This document shows positions 1 through 6,251 of a DNA stretch of 8,515 nucleotides, piece by piece; the stretch's first letter is position 1; every line of letters starts with the position of its first letter. A program made the position numbers and the translations under genes. The notes below the pieces were generated by a model that ran no database searches, was not told the DNA's origin, and was given only the letters and a program-made list of their open reading frames with translations. The DNA comes from Acidobacteriaceae bacterium (lineage in GTDB: Bacteria > Acidobacteriota > Terriglobia > Terriglobales > Acidobacteriaceae). The DNA is taken from contig PMCH01000181.1 of NCBI GenBank assembly GCA_003154055.1, positions 2,815-11,329 on the forward strand, in the 5' to 3' direction.

Positions 1-293
1 GTGGGGCGAGCCCTGCGCTCACTCTCTTTGATGACGAAGGCGCTGCAGCCTTGCGCGTTGGCCGGTTGGACGTCGATGGTGGCGATGCGGGCGGCTGGGG
101 GAGCTTCCGTTTGCAGCAGACGTACGAATTCCTGCAGGGCGGAGTCCGCGCCCTCGGCGTGGATTTCAACACCCCCCTCCCCGTTGAGTACCCATCCGCG
201 AAGCTGGTGAGCGAGGGCGAGCCGGTAGACGAAGGGGCGAAAGCCGACGCCCTGCACCACTCCGCGAACTTTGATCAAACAAGCACCCGGCAT
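1..293 (-). CDS. hypF: HypF, carbamoyltransferase for [NiFe] hydrogenase maturation (N-terminal fragment)
   Basis: Reading the minus strand from ATG at 293-291 gives 97 codons that stay open to the window edge, so this is the 5' part of a longer gene (HypF proteins are about 750 residues). The residues seen form the N-terminal acylphosphatase-like domain. The signature VQGVGFRPFVYRLA lies at residues 13-26, with the acylphosphatase arginine at Arg19 and the asparagine at Asn37 (in GWVLN); both catalytic residues are kept. HypF uses carbamoyl phosphate and ATP to carbamoylate the C-terminal cysteine of HypE, the first step towards the cyanide ligands of the NiFe site. A GTG directly upstream (296-294) is an alternative start; a purine-rich GGGCGGAG-like ribosome site precedes both. 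The gene points away from the hydrogenase operon at 3136, and other hyp genes probably continue to the left (inference). The zinc-finger, YrdC and Kae1-like domains lie outside the window. Confidence 0.93.
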   Translation of the reverse strand, partial: MPGACLIKVRGVVQGVGFRPFVYRLALAHQLRGWVLNGEGGVEIHAEGADSALQEFVRLLQTEAPPAARIATIDVQPANAQGCSAFVIKESERRARP

Positions 294-428
294 CACGCTG
301 CTCCGCCCTCGCACAGCACAAGCACGTCGGAATCATACCCGGAACGCCGCGCCGGACAGTGGTAGCTCCTGGAACGGCTCCATGCGTCCAGGCGAAACTT
401 CGCCCTCCACCTGATAAGCTCGTCCTGC

Positions 429-1598
429 GTGGAGCAACGATACGACGCCATTATTCTGGGAGCGGGCGCCGCCGGCCTGATGTGTGCCATCGAAGCCGGC
501 AAACGGGGCCGGCGTATCCTGGTCATCGAACGCGCCGAACAGATTGGCAAGAAGATCCTGATCTCCGGCGGCGGCCGCTGCAACTTCACCAACCTGCACA
601 CTGGAGCGGAGAATTTTCTCTCCTCCAATCCTCACTTCGCCAAGTCGGCTCTGGCTCGTTACACGCCCTCGGACTTCCTGCGGATGGTGGAGAAGCATCG
701 CATCCCCTATCACGAGAAAAAGTTGGGACAACTGTTCTGTGACGGCTCGGCTGGCGAGATCGTCGCCATGCTGGAGCAGGAATGCGCGGCCTCCAAGGTC
801 GAAATCCGGACAGTCACGAAGATATTGAAGATCGAACATGCGGAGAGTTTTGTGGTGCAAGCCGAGTCCGCTGCGTTTCAGGCGCCCCGACTGGTGATCG
901 CCACCGGCGGGCTGTCCATTGCCAAGATTGGCGCTACATCGTTTGGGTACGACCTGGCGCGGCAGTTCGGTTTGAACATTCAGCCGCCCCGTCCTGCCCT
1001 GGTGCCTCTGGTTTTTCGGGAAGTGGATCGGAAGCGCTGGTGCGACCTGGCTGGAGTCTCCGCCGAGGTCACTGCCTCCACCAACCGTCCCAAGCAGAGC
1101 TTCCGGGAAAAGATGCTGTTCACCCACCGCGGTCTAAGCGGGCCCGCGATCCTGCAGATTTCCTCTTACTGGAACGGCCAACAACCGATCACTGTCGATC
1201 TGGCGCCCGGCCGAAACCTTGTCTCGGATTTACGCGGCCGGGGGCATTGCGATACCGCCAGTTGGAAATCGCTGCTGCGGGAGGTGCTGCCGCGCCGGTT
1301 GGCAGACCGCTGGCTGGAACTCCATCCATTGAACGCCGCCACGGACCATGCTTTCGCCGAGGCGGAGCGCCAACTGCATCACTGGGAAGTGGTGCCCGAA
1401 ACTACGGAGGGCTACGGCAAGGCTGAAGTAACTGCCGGAGGAGTGGATTCCGGCGAACTGTCGGCAAAGACCATGGAGAGCCGGCGGGTCCCGGGGCTGT
1501 TTTTCATCGGGGAGGTGGTGGATGTGACCGGCCAGTTGGGCGGATTCAATTTCCAGTGGGCCTGGGCGTCGGGCTTCTGCGCGGGGCAGGCCGTGTAG
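429..1598 (+). CDS. HI0933/YhiN-family FAD-dependent oxidoreductase
   Basis: This complete 389-residue flavoprotein has the normal length for the HI0933/YhiN family (often labelled aminoacetone oxidase family FAD-binding enzyme). An N-terminal Rossmann dinucleotide fold shows GAGAAG at residues 11-16 with the acidic end of beta-2 at Glu34. The family signature GGGRCNFTN is at 47-55, and an ATGG motif sits at 158-161. The C-terminal FAD-closing segment GEVVDVTG...GGFNFQWAWASG begins at Gly361. The start is GTG at 429, the first start codon I see in this frame; no strong Shine-Dalgarno precedes it. The physiological substrate of the family is not well established, so only FAD-dependent redox activity can be claimed. 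It is divergent from hypF with 135 bp between the starts, and convergent with the GAF gene with 67 bp between the stops. No link to hydrogenase function is visible; it looks like an unrelated neighbour. Confidence 0.9.
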   Translation: MEQRYDAIILGAGAAGLMCAIEAGKRGRRILVIERAEQIGKKILISGGGRCNFTNLHTGAENFLSSNPHFAKSALARYTPSDFLRMVEKHRIPYHEKKLGQLFCDGSAGEIVAMLEQECAASKVEIRTVTKILKIEHAESFVVQAESAAFQAPRLVIATGGLSIAKIGATSFGYDLARQFGLNIQPPRPALVPLVFREVDRKRWCDLAGVSAEVTASTNRPKQSFREKMLFTHRGLSGPAILQISSYWNGQQPITVDLAPGRNLVSDLRGRGHCDTASWKSLLREVLPRRLADRWLELHPLNAATDHAFAEAERQLHHWEVVPETTEGYGKAEVTAGGVDSGELSAKTMESRRVPGLFFIGEVVDVTGQLGGFNFQWAWASGFCAGQAV

Positions 1599-1665
1599 AC
1601 CAGATAGGCCGGATTAGTTTCTGACAAGGGATCCAGGTCGACCCGGTTCGGAGATAAATTTCAGG

Positions 1666-2235
1666 TCAGAGAGGAGCGCCGTCTCGCATGAAGGGCATGC
1701 GGGCAATCACTTCGGCGGCGCGTTCCAGCAGCACCAAATCTTCGCTGGTAAAGTCCAGGCCCGCCAGCGAGGAGTCCAGGCCCTTGCGCGAGAGTTGCGC
1801 CACTCCCACAACCTCTCCCGCATCATCGATGACAGGAACCGAGATGATCTTCTGAATCGGCATCTGCTCCGTTCGCTCGCTCTCGGCCCCAGTACCCAGC
1901 TTGATGGTTTCGAACAAACTGACATGCTTCACGCGGGCAAAGGAGTTGGAAAGCAGGGGCGCACGGGTGGCAGCCGTTCGCGCGGCCACGGCCGAACCGG
2001 AAAGGGGAATTGCGCCCGCCGACCGAAGCTCGGCAGGATATACGAATTTCAGGCTGCCCCCCTCCAAACGCAGGAGGGCGACTTCGTTGCGCTCCACTCG
2101 CAGGATGTGGGATAGCTTCACGCACACCCGGTCGGGGGTAGGCGAGTCGGTAATCATTCTCTCCAGTTCGGTAACGCTGCCAGTTTTGGCTTTCGCTGGC
2201 GCCACGCTGCTGCCCGGTTTGCTTGGAGGCGACAT
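1666..2235 (-). CDS. Small GAF-domain protein
   Basis: This is a 189-residue cytoplasmic protein with no signal peptide or membrane segment. Residues 1-20 are a Pro/Ala/Lys-rich, probably disordered tail. Residues about 22-182 look like a single GAF domain: the strand and turn region IISVPVIDDAGEVVGVAQLS at 130-149 is the most typical segment, and an amphipathic C-terminal helix (about 164-180) closes the fold. No kinase, cyclase, phosphodiesterase or DNA-binding domain is attached, so it would act as a stand-alone sensor or by binding a partner. Only one cysteine is present (Cys38), so a GAF-bound iron-sulfur centre is unlikely; the ligand cannot be deduced. The ATG at 2235 is well supported by AAAGG about five bases upstream on the minus strand. 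It is convergent with the flavoprotein and divergent from the DUF2934 gene, so probably monocistronic. Confidence 0.75.
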   Translation of the reverse strand: MSPPSKPGSSVAPAKAKTGSVTELERMITDSPTPDRVCVKLSHILRVERNEVALLRLEGGSLKFVYPAELRSAGAIPLSGSAVAARTAATRAPLLSNSFARVKHVSLFETIKLGTGAESERTEQMPIQKIISVPVIDDAGEVVGVAQLSRKGLDSSLAGLDFTSEDLVLLERAAEVIARMPFMRDGAPL

Positions 2236-2362
2236 TGCACCTTTCTTCTGCCTGTGACTAGTCTCAGATCAAAGGAACGCGGCGACAAGTTACGGGCGTT
2301 ACCCGGATCGTGCTGAGAGGATAAGCCAATCGGTCACTGGATGTGCCAGAAGACAGTTGAAT

Positions 2363-2378
2363 CGGACATTTTTTTGCG
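2363..2378 (+). promoter_or_regulatory. Possible sigma-54 (-24/-12) promoter
   Basis: The plus strand has GG at 2364-2365, exactly ten bases, then GC at 2376-2377, and the -12 half reads TTTGC at the end of a seven-T run. This matches the GG-N10-GC core of sigma-54 promoters and the full TTGC of the -12 element, but the -24 element is weak (CGGACA rather than TGGCAC). It lies about 155 bp upstream of the DUF2934 start. GG-N10-GC alone occurs by chance several times per kilobase in GC-rich DNA, so this is only a candidate. Confidence 0.28.
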
Positions 2379-2499
2379 ATCCCGGCCCTGTTCCACAGGC
2401 TGACCAGTTAAGATAATGACATCATCCGCCACAGAGTGGTTCAAGAACAATCAGTTGTCAGGTGACGTGTATGTGGCTCGTTCATCAATTCAAACCATT

Positions 2500-2515
2500 A
2501 CTGGAATTGGCCAGT
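2500..2515 (+). repeat. Short inverted repeat next to the DUF2934 ribosome site
   Basis: ACTGG (2500-2504) and CCAGT (2511-2515) are perfect complements separated by six bases, five bases before the GGAG ribosome site. A transcript could form a five-pair hairpin there, or the site could bind a dimeric regulator. The stem is short and may be chance. Confidence 0.3.
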
Positions 2516-2530
2516 TGTAAGGAGTATGGT

Positions 2531-2791
2531 ATGGCTCGCAAAACCACTGGAAACAGCGGTCCAGGACGCAATAAACCGGCGAAACCCGCCCAACCCGCAG
2601 GCATTTCAGTCGTCCCTGAAGGTCGGAAAAACGTGATTCCGGTTCCCATCAGCCTGGAAGACGAGATTCGCCGCCGCGCCTACGAAATCTACCTGGAGCG
2701 CGGGGGCATTCCCGGGAACCAGAATGAAGACTGGGCAGCAGCGGAGCGCGATGTTCGCGCGCGCTACCAGCAGCCGGGAAGAACCGCGTAG
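2531..2791 (+). CDS. DUF2934 domain protein
   Basis: This small basic protein of 86 residues has a Lys/Pro/Gly/Ala-rich, probably disordered N-terminal half (1-38) and a C-terminal DUF2934 motif at about 43-76. The motif reads IRRRAYEIYLERGG followed by the diagnostic EDW-x-x-AE pattern (EDWAAAE at 66-72). DUF2934 proteins are short, of unknown function, and frequent in Acidobacteriota and some delta-type Proteobacteria. I chose ATG at 2531 because GGAG at 2521-2524 lies six bases before it; an in-frame GTG at 2462 would add 23 residues without a ribosome site and is less likely. It is followed by a 344 bp gap before the hydrogenase operon, so it is probably a separate unit. A regulatory or nucleic-acid-associated role is conceivable from its charge but is not shown. 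Confidence 0.8.
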   Translation: MARKTTGNSGPGRNKPAKPAQPAGISVVPEGRKNVIPVPISLEDEIRRRAYEIYLERGGIPGNQNEDWAAAERDVRARYQQPGRTA

Positions 2792-2840
2792 CTGGTTGAC
2801 GGCCCTTCGTGGGGTCTGGCGGCGGAACGGGGTCGTAACT

Positions 2841-2866
2841 GTGTCTGCCTGACTCCGTTCAGACGC
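2841..2866 (+). repeat. Inverted repeat downstream of the DUF2934 gene
   Basis: GTCTG at 2843-2847 pairs with CAGAC at 2860-2864; including a T-G wobble and an outer G-C pair the stem is seven pairs around a 12-base loop. It lies about 50 bp after the DUF2934 stop. No T-run follows, so it is not a convincing intrinsic terminator, but it could be a weak hairpin or an operator. Confidence 0.3.
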
Positions 2867-2925
2867 TCAGAAACTTCCTCCGGGGCGGGGTCCCACCAAA
2901 GCTCGGGCTCTTCCGTTCAGGCGGT
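2854..2925 (+). repeat. Imperfect direct repeat pair in the leader
   Basis: The 9-mer TCCGTTCAG occurs at 2854-2862 and again at 2912-2920. Extending to 14 bases (2854-2867, 2912-2925) the copies agree at 12 positions. The start-to-start distance is 58 bp. The first copy overlaps the right arm of the inverted repeat at 2841-2866. It may be a pair of regulator sites or chance. Confidence 0.3.
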
Positions 2926-3091
2926 TGGACCTGGTACGCCCCCTGAGCAGAAGTTCGCCTGGGCCTGTCCGCACGGCGCGCTATGTGGTTTGCCACCTGT
3001 CACTTAGTCGTATTCCCCACATTGCCGTTTCGGTACGCGACCGTTCCTACGTGGTGGCGCTTGTCACACCCATCGGTGCGCTCTGCACTAT

Positions 3092-3107
3092 CGGCTTTTC
3101 TTTGGCA
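3092..3107 (+). promoter_or_regulatory. Possible sigma-54 (-24/-12) promoter of the hydrogenase operon
   Basis: GGC at 3093-3095 and GGCA at 3104-3107 place GG (3093-3094) and GC (3105-3106) exactly ten bases apart, with a T-rich spacer. The -24 half is CGGC (consensus TGGC) and the -12 half is TGGC (consensus TTGC), so the match is partial. The GC lies about 30 bp before the operon start, a plausible distance. Formate hydrogenlyase operons of Escherichia coli are sigma-54 dependent through FhlA, which makes the site worth testing, but I see no FhlA-like activator site. Confidence 0.27.
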
Positions 3108-3135
3108 TCGACGATAGTAGGCACGGGCAAAATTA

Positions 3136-5163
3136 ATGGCCCACAAACTTACCACCTGCACATTTTGTGGAGTGGGTTGCGGTCTCTATCTGGAGACCTC
3201 CGGCAACCAAGTGGTGGGGGTATATCCCAGCGTTTCCCATCCGACCAACCAGGGAAGGATCTGTGTCCGCGGCTGGCACGTCCATGAAGTCGCCAGTTCT
3301 CCGGACCGGCTGAAGACCCCCCTGCTGCGGAACAATGGCAAGTTGCACGAGGTGAGCTGGGACGAGGCGCTCGGGTTCATCGCCAGCAGGTTTGCGGAGA
3401 TCCGGCGCGAACATGGACCCAATGCGCTGGCTTTCCTGAATTCCCCGCGCTGCTCGAACGAAGAATCGTACCTGCTGCAGAAGTTCGCGCGCGCCGTGAT
3501 TGGGACCAACAACGTGCATCACGGCACCGGCGTGTATTCCAACAATTCGATCAACGTGTTGCTGGATATGATCGGCGTGCCGGCGAGTACGAATTCCATC
3601 GCGGAACTGGCGCAGAGTGAAGTGATCGTGGTGGACGGCGTGGATCTGGCGCGCCGGCTGCCCACCATCGGAGGCGCGGTGATTCGCGCCAAGCTCGGCG
3701 GCGCCAAGCTCATCGTGGTCGGAACCCGCCGTCACCGTGTCGCCGAGAGCGCCGATCTGTTTCTGCAAATCAAGCCCGGCACCGAAACGCTTCTTTACGG
3801 TGCGATAGCCAAGGTGATCGTGGACCGCGGCCTGATGAAGCTTCCGTTCATCAAGGAACGCTGCAGTGAATACGAAGCCTTCCTGGCAGCAATCCGCGAC
3901 TACGACCTGCTCCGTGCCGCCGAGGGCTGCGGAGTGTCCCCCAGCCTGATTGAGGCGGCCGCTCTCGCTTACGGAGGCGCCAGATCCGCGACCCTGCTGT
4001 TTTCCACCAGCATGGAAGACCGGACGCGCGATAGCATTCGTTGCGTCGTAAACCTGGCGCTGCTCACGGGCAATCTGGGGAAACGGGGAGCGGGACTTTT
4101 TGCGCTGAGCGAGCAGAACAACCTGCAGGGCGTGTGCGATGTGGGAATGTTGCCGGACCGACTGCCCGGCTACCATTCGGTTGCAAACAGCACAGCCCGC
4201 GAGGCGATCGAAGCTGTGTGGGAAGCGAAGATCCCGTCCGAACCGGGGCTGGGCTCGCGCGCGTTGCTGACCCATCGCGGACACGGCAAAGTGAAAGCGT
4301 TGTGGCTCTCCCGCTACGATCCCGCAAACACGGTCTTTCTGGGAGACGTGGCGGAGCAACTCCGGCAACTTGACCTGGTCGTGGTGCAGCACCTCTTCAT
4401 GACCGAGAGCAGCGAGTATGCGCACGTCGTACTGCCCACGACGGCCTTCGGCGAAGAAGAGGTCACGTTCACCAGCACTGACCGCCGCATTCAGTTGGTG
4501 GAGCGAGTGGTTGACCCTCCGGCGGGACTGACCTCGGCATGGGAACAGATCGTGAAGTTGGCGCAACTCATGGGCGCCAACTGGAAATACTCATCCGCCC
4601 GAGAAGTGATGGAGGAGATTGGCCAGGTCGTTCCTTTTTATAGTGGCGCCAGCTATGAGAACCTGGCCCGCGAGTATGGACGGCAATGGCCGTGCACGAA
4701 AGACCGTCCGCTGGGCACGAAGTTTCTCTTCGGGGAAAACCGTGAGGACCGGCCCTTCAAGTTTGTCGCTGTATCCAAGCCCGCCCCGGCCGCGCCGGTT
4801 CCGGAAGAGTTCCCGCTCACCCTGGTTTTTGGAAACTCGCTGTATTACTGGAACCAGAACGTGCTGGTCCGGCACAGCGAAACCCTCAAGCGCGAGTATC
4901 GCATCCTGATGCTCGACTATCCCGACGGTTTCGTCGAACTCAACCCGGATGACGCGAAACAGTTTGGCATCCGGGATGGGAAGAAGGTCCGGCTCTGCGC
5001 AGCCGGTGCATCGTCGGTGGCCACGGCACGGGTCACTGCCGAGATCAGGAGCGGCACCATCTTTGTCCCGCACTTCATGCGCGAAGTCGAGAGGGAGATC
5101 CTCGGTGCCAGCGGTGACAGCCGCCGTCTGGTCCAGGTTCGAGCGCAGAAGGAGACTGCATGA
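3136..5163 (+). CDS. FdhF-like molybdopterin oxidoreductase lacking the Sec/Cys Mo ligand
   Basis: This 675-residue MopB-superfamily protein resembles formate dehydrogenase H (715 residues). An N-terminal 4Fe-4S motif uses Cys8, Cys11, Cys15 and Cys43. The molybdopterin body follows, with KFARAVIGTNNV at about 116-127, LLTGNLG near 309, and QNNLQG at 327-332. The molydop-binding domain spans about 555-670. No Tat signal is present, so it should be cytoplasmic. Aligned without gaps from the NNV anchor, the E. coli Sec140-His141 pair corresponds to Tyr134-Ser135. Lys44 between cluster and Mo corresponds to Arg45. The DPR motif is GTR (196-198), and GE(N/D)P is RYDP (393-396). Arg302 still matches FdhF Arg333. 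Formate oxidation therefore cannot be assumed; it may bind another substrate or be a NuoG-like electron-transfer subunit. ATG at 3136 is chosen because the Cys motif begins seven residues later; the ribosome site is weak. The stop overlaps the next start (ATGA). Confidence 0.88.
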   Translation: MAHKLTTCTFCGVGCGLYLETSGNQVVGVYPSVSHPTNQGRICVRGWHVHEVASSPDRLKTPLLRNNGKLHEVSWDEALGFIASRFAEIRREHGPNALAFLNSPRCSNEESYLLQKFARAVIGTNNVHHGTGVYSNNSINVLLDMIGVPASTNSIAELAQSEVIVVDGVDLARRLPTIGGAVIRAKLGGAKLIVVGTRRHRVAESADLFLQIKPGTETLLYGAIAKVIVDRGLMKLPFIKERCSEYEAFLAAIRDYDLLRAAEGCGVSPSLIEAAALAYGGARSATLLFSTSMEDRTRDSIRCVVNLALLTGNLGKRGAGLFALSEQNNLQGVCDVGMLPDRLPGYHSVANSTAREAIEAVWEAKIPSEPGLGSRALLTHRGHGKVKALWLSRYDPANTVFLGDVAEQLRQLDLVVVQHLFMTESSEYAHVVLPTTAFGEEEVTFTSTDRRIQLVERVVDPPAGLTSAWEQIVKLAQLMGANWKYSSAREVMEEIGQVVPFYSGASYENLAREYGRQWPCTKDRPLGTKFLFGENREDRPFKFVAVSKPAPAAPVPEEFPLTLVFGNSLYYWNQNVLVRHSETLKREYRILMLDYPDGFVELNPDDAKQFGIRDGKKVRLCAAGASSVATARVTAEIRSGTIFVPHFMREVEREILGASGDSRRLVQVRAQKETA

Positions 5164-6251
5164 AAGCCCGCGTCCTCGACCGCGCCGATGTGCTGAAAAT
5201 CGTGGATACGTTGAGGCTGGAGGGCTACGAGGTGATCGCGCCTTTCGGCGGGCGTGGCCGCGACACCTTCTTCGACACCGTCACCGACCTGAACCGCGAT
5301 CAGATCCGGATTCACCTGCCCAATCCCTACTATCCGCCCAAGCGCTATGTCTTTCCGCACATCGAGCGCCTGCTGAAGATCGAGCGCAACAATGGCGATC
5401 TGCGTGTTGAGCCCACCTACGAAGCACCGAAACGCGCCATCTTCGGAATTCGCTCTTGCGACATTGCCGGCATCTTCCACCTGGATCGTTTCTACCTGGG
5501 CCGGGACTTCCGCGATATCTACTACGAGAACCGCCGCAAGAACCTGCTGCTGATCAATGTTGCCTGCACCGACCCGGAAGTGGATATCGGCGAAGAGTGC
5601 TTCTGCGTCTGCTCGGACACCGGTCCCGCCGCCCGCGACCACTTCGATCTGCAGCTCATGGATCTGGGCGATGAATTCATGGCCGTGGCGGGAACGCCCG
5701 CCGGCGAAGCAATGTTTACCGATCCCATCTTCCGGAAGGGCACCAAGGCGCATGTGGCGAAGCGCCGGGCAATTTTGGAAGACGTGAGGAAACGATTCAA
5801 GCCGGTTACGACCAGCTGGTTTTCCGCCGCCATCAGCGACGTCACGCGGGAAAAGATTCTGGAGAAAACCTGGGAGGAGATTGGCAACCGTTGCTTGGAA
5901 TGTGGTGGATGTACCTATGTCTGCCCGGCGTGCACCTGCTTCACCGCGACCGATCGGCAAGTCGGGCCGAACGAAATCGAGCGGGTGCGCATCTGGGACT
6001 CCTGCGCGTTTGGAGGTTTCACGCGCATGGCAGGAGGGTTCAATCCGCGAAGAGCGGTGCATGACCGGCGCAACCGCCGCTTCTTCCGCAAACTGGCCCA
6101 CTATTTCATTCAGCGCGAGCTTTCCATGGCGTGCGCCGGATGTGGCCGCTGTGCGGCGGTCTGTCATGGAGATATCGGGATGCCGAGCGTGGTGGAGATG
6201 ATCCGCCGCGCCACTGTGGAGGTCGAGAAGCATGAACCCGTCAGCCACTGA
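5160..6251 (+). CDS. Sulfhydrogenase beta / AsrA-like 4Fe-4S dicluster protein
   Basis: This 363-residue soluble iron-sulfur protein belongs to the family of the sulfhydrogenase beta subunit (HydB) and anaerobic sulfite reductase subunit A. The N-terminal domain (about 1-215) carries GIRSCDIAGI with Cys100, then Cys136 and the dense cluster Cys147, Cys149, Cys151 before SDTGP; these are typical of the family and may bind a further cluster. The C-terminal ferredoxin-like part has two 4Fe-4S motifs: Cys245, Cys248, Cys251, Cys255 and Cys325, Cys328, Cys331, Cys335. Between them is WDSCAFGG...AGGFNPR, also family-typical. Expected role: electron relay between the FAD subunit encoded next and a hydrogenase. 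The ATG overlaps the upstream stop by four bases, and AAGGAG lies five bases before it, so translation is coupled. The gene ends 20 bases inside the next one. Pairing with an FdhF-like gene is the unusual point. Confidence 0.9.
   Translation: MKARVLDRADVLKIVDTLRLEGYEVIAPFGGRGRDTFFDTVTDLNRDQIRIHLPNPYYPPKRYVFPHIERLLKIERNNGDLRVEPTYEAPKRAIFGIRSCDIAGIFHLDRFYLGRDFRDIYYENRRKNLLLINVACTDPEVDIGEECFCVCSDTGPAARDHFDLQLMDLGDEFMAVAGTPAGEAMFTDPIFRKGTKAHVAKRRAILEDVRKRFKPVTTSWFSAAISDVTREKILEKTWEEIGNRCLECGGCTYVCPACTCFTATDRQVGPNEIERVRIWDSCAFGGFTRMAGGFNPRRAVHDRRNRRFFRKLAHYFIQRELSMACAGCGRCAAVCHGDIGMPSVVEMIRRATVEVEKHEPVSH

Larger units (their letters stand above)
2236..2530. promoter_or_regulatory. Divergent intergenic region between the GAF and DUF2934 genes
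   Basis: These 295 bp separate the minus-strand GAF gene from the plus-strand DUF2934 gene and must hold promoters for both. I see no tRNA, riboswitch or credible short ORF. The only structured elements noted are a possible sigma-54-type site at 2363-2378 and a short inverted repeat at 2500-2515, listed separately. A GATAAT at 2412-2417 could be a -10 element, but no good -35 sits at proper spacing (TTCCAC at 2391-2396 is only 15 bp away). Confidence 0.5.
2792..3135 (+). promoter_or_regulatory. Long leader upstream of the hydrogenase operon
   Basis: These 344 bp carry no gene I can support; the open frame crossing 2925-3287 has no family resemblance and overlaps the start of the molybdopterin gene out of frame. 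The stretch contains an inverted repeat (2841-2866), a short direct repeat (2854-2867 and 2912-2925) and a candidate sigma-54 site (3092-3107). I recognised no molybdenum-cofactor riboswitch, T-box or tRNA. Its length suggests the operon promoter and upstream activator sites lie here (inference). Confidence 0.5.

Noticed and set aside
333..1127. Minus-strand open frame (264 codons) opposite the flavoprotein gene
   Set aside because: Overlaps the HI0933-family coding region, whose motifs are intact on the plus strand; no domain is visible in the antisense product.
1599..1665. Bidirectional terminator between the convergent flavoprotein and GAF genes
   Set aside because: Only a loopless palindrome (GGTCGACC with flanks) is present; no hairpin with a T-run on either strand.
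2337..2375. Rho-independent terminator (CTGG/CCAG hairpin followed by a seven-T run)
   Set aside because: The stem is only four pairs and the T-run begins about 20 bases after it; no gene on the plus strand ends nearby.
2462..2530. Upstream GTG start extending the DUF2934 protein by 23 residues
   Set aside because: No ribosome site before it, while ATG at 2531 has GGAG at ideal spacing; the extra segment does not resemble the family.
2925..3287. Plus-strand open frame of 120 codons filling the leader
   Set aside because: No motif or ribosome site, composition unlike neighbours, and it overlaps the molybdopterin gene by 150 bases in another frame.
3511..3540. Possible in-frame TGA (selenocysteine) at the Mo site of the FdhF-like gene
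   Set aside because: The codon at the Sec position is TAT (3535-3537) and the frame has no internal TGA; no recoding is needed.
3133..4566. Long open frame on the minus strand (477 codons) opposite the molybdopterin gene
   Set aside because: Its translation has no recognisable motif and is rich in His/Arg/Gln as expected from the antisense of GC-rich codons; the plus strand shows clear family motifs throughout.
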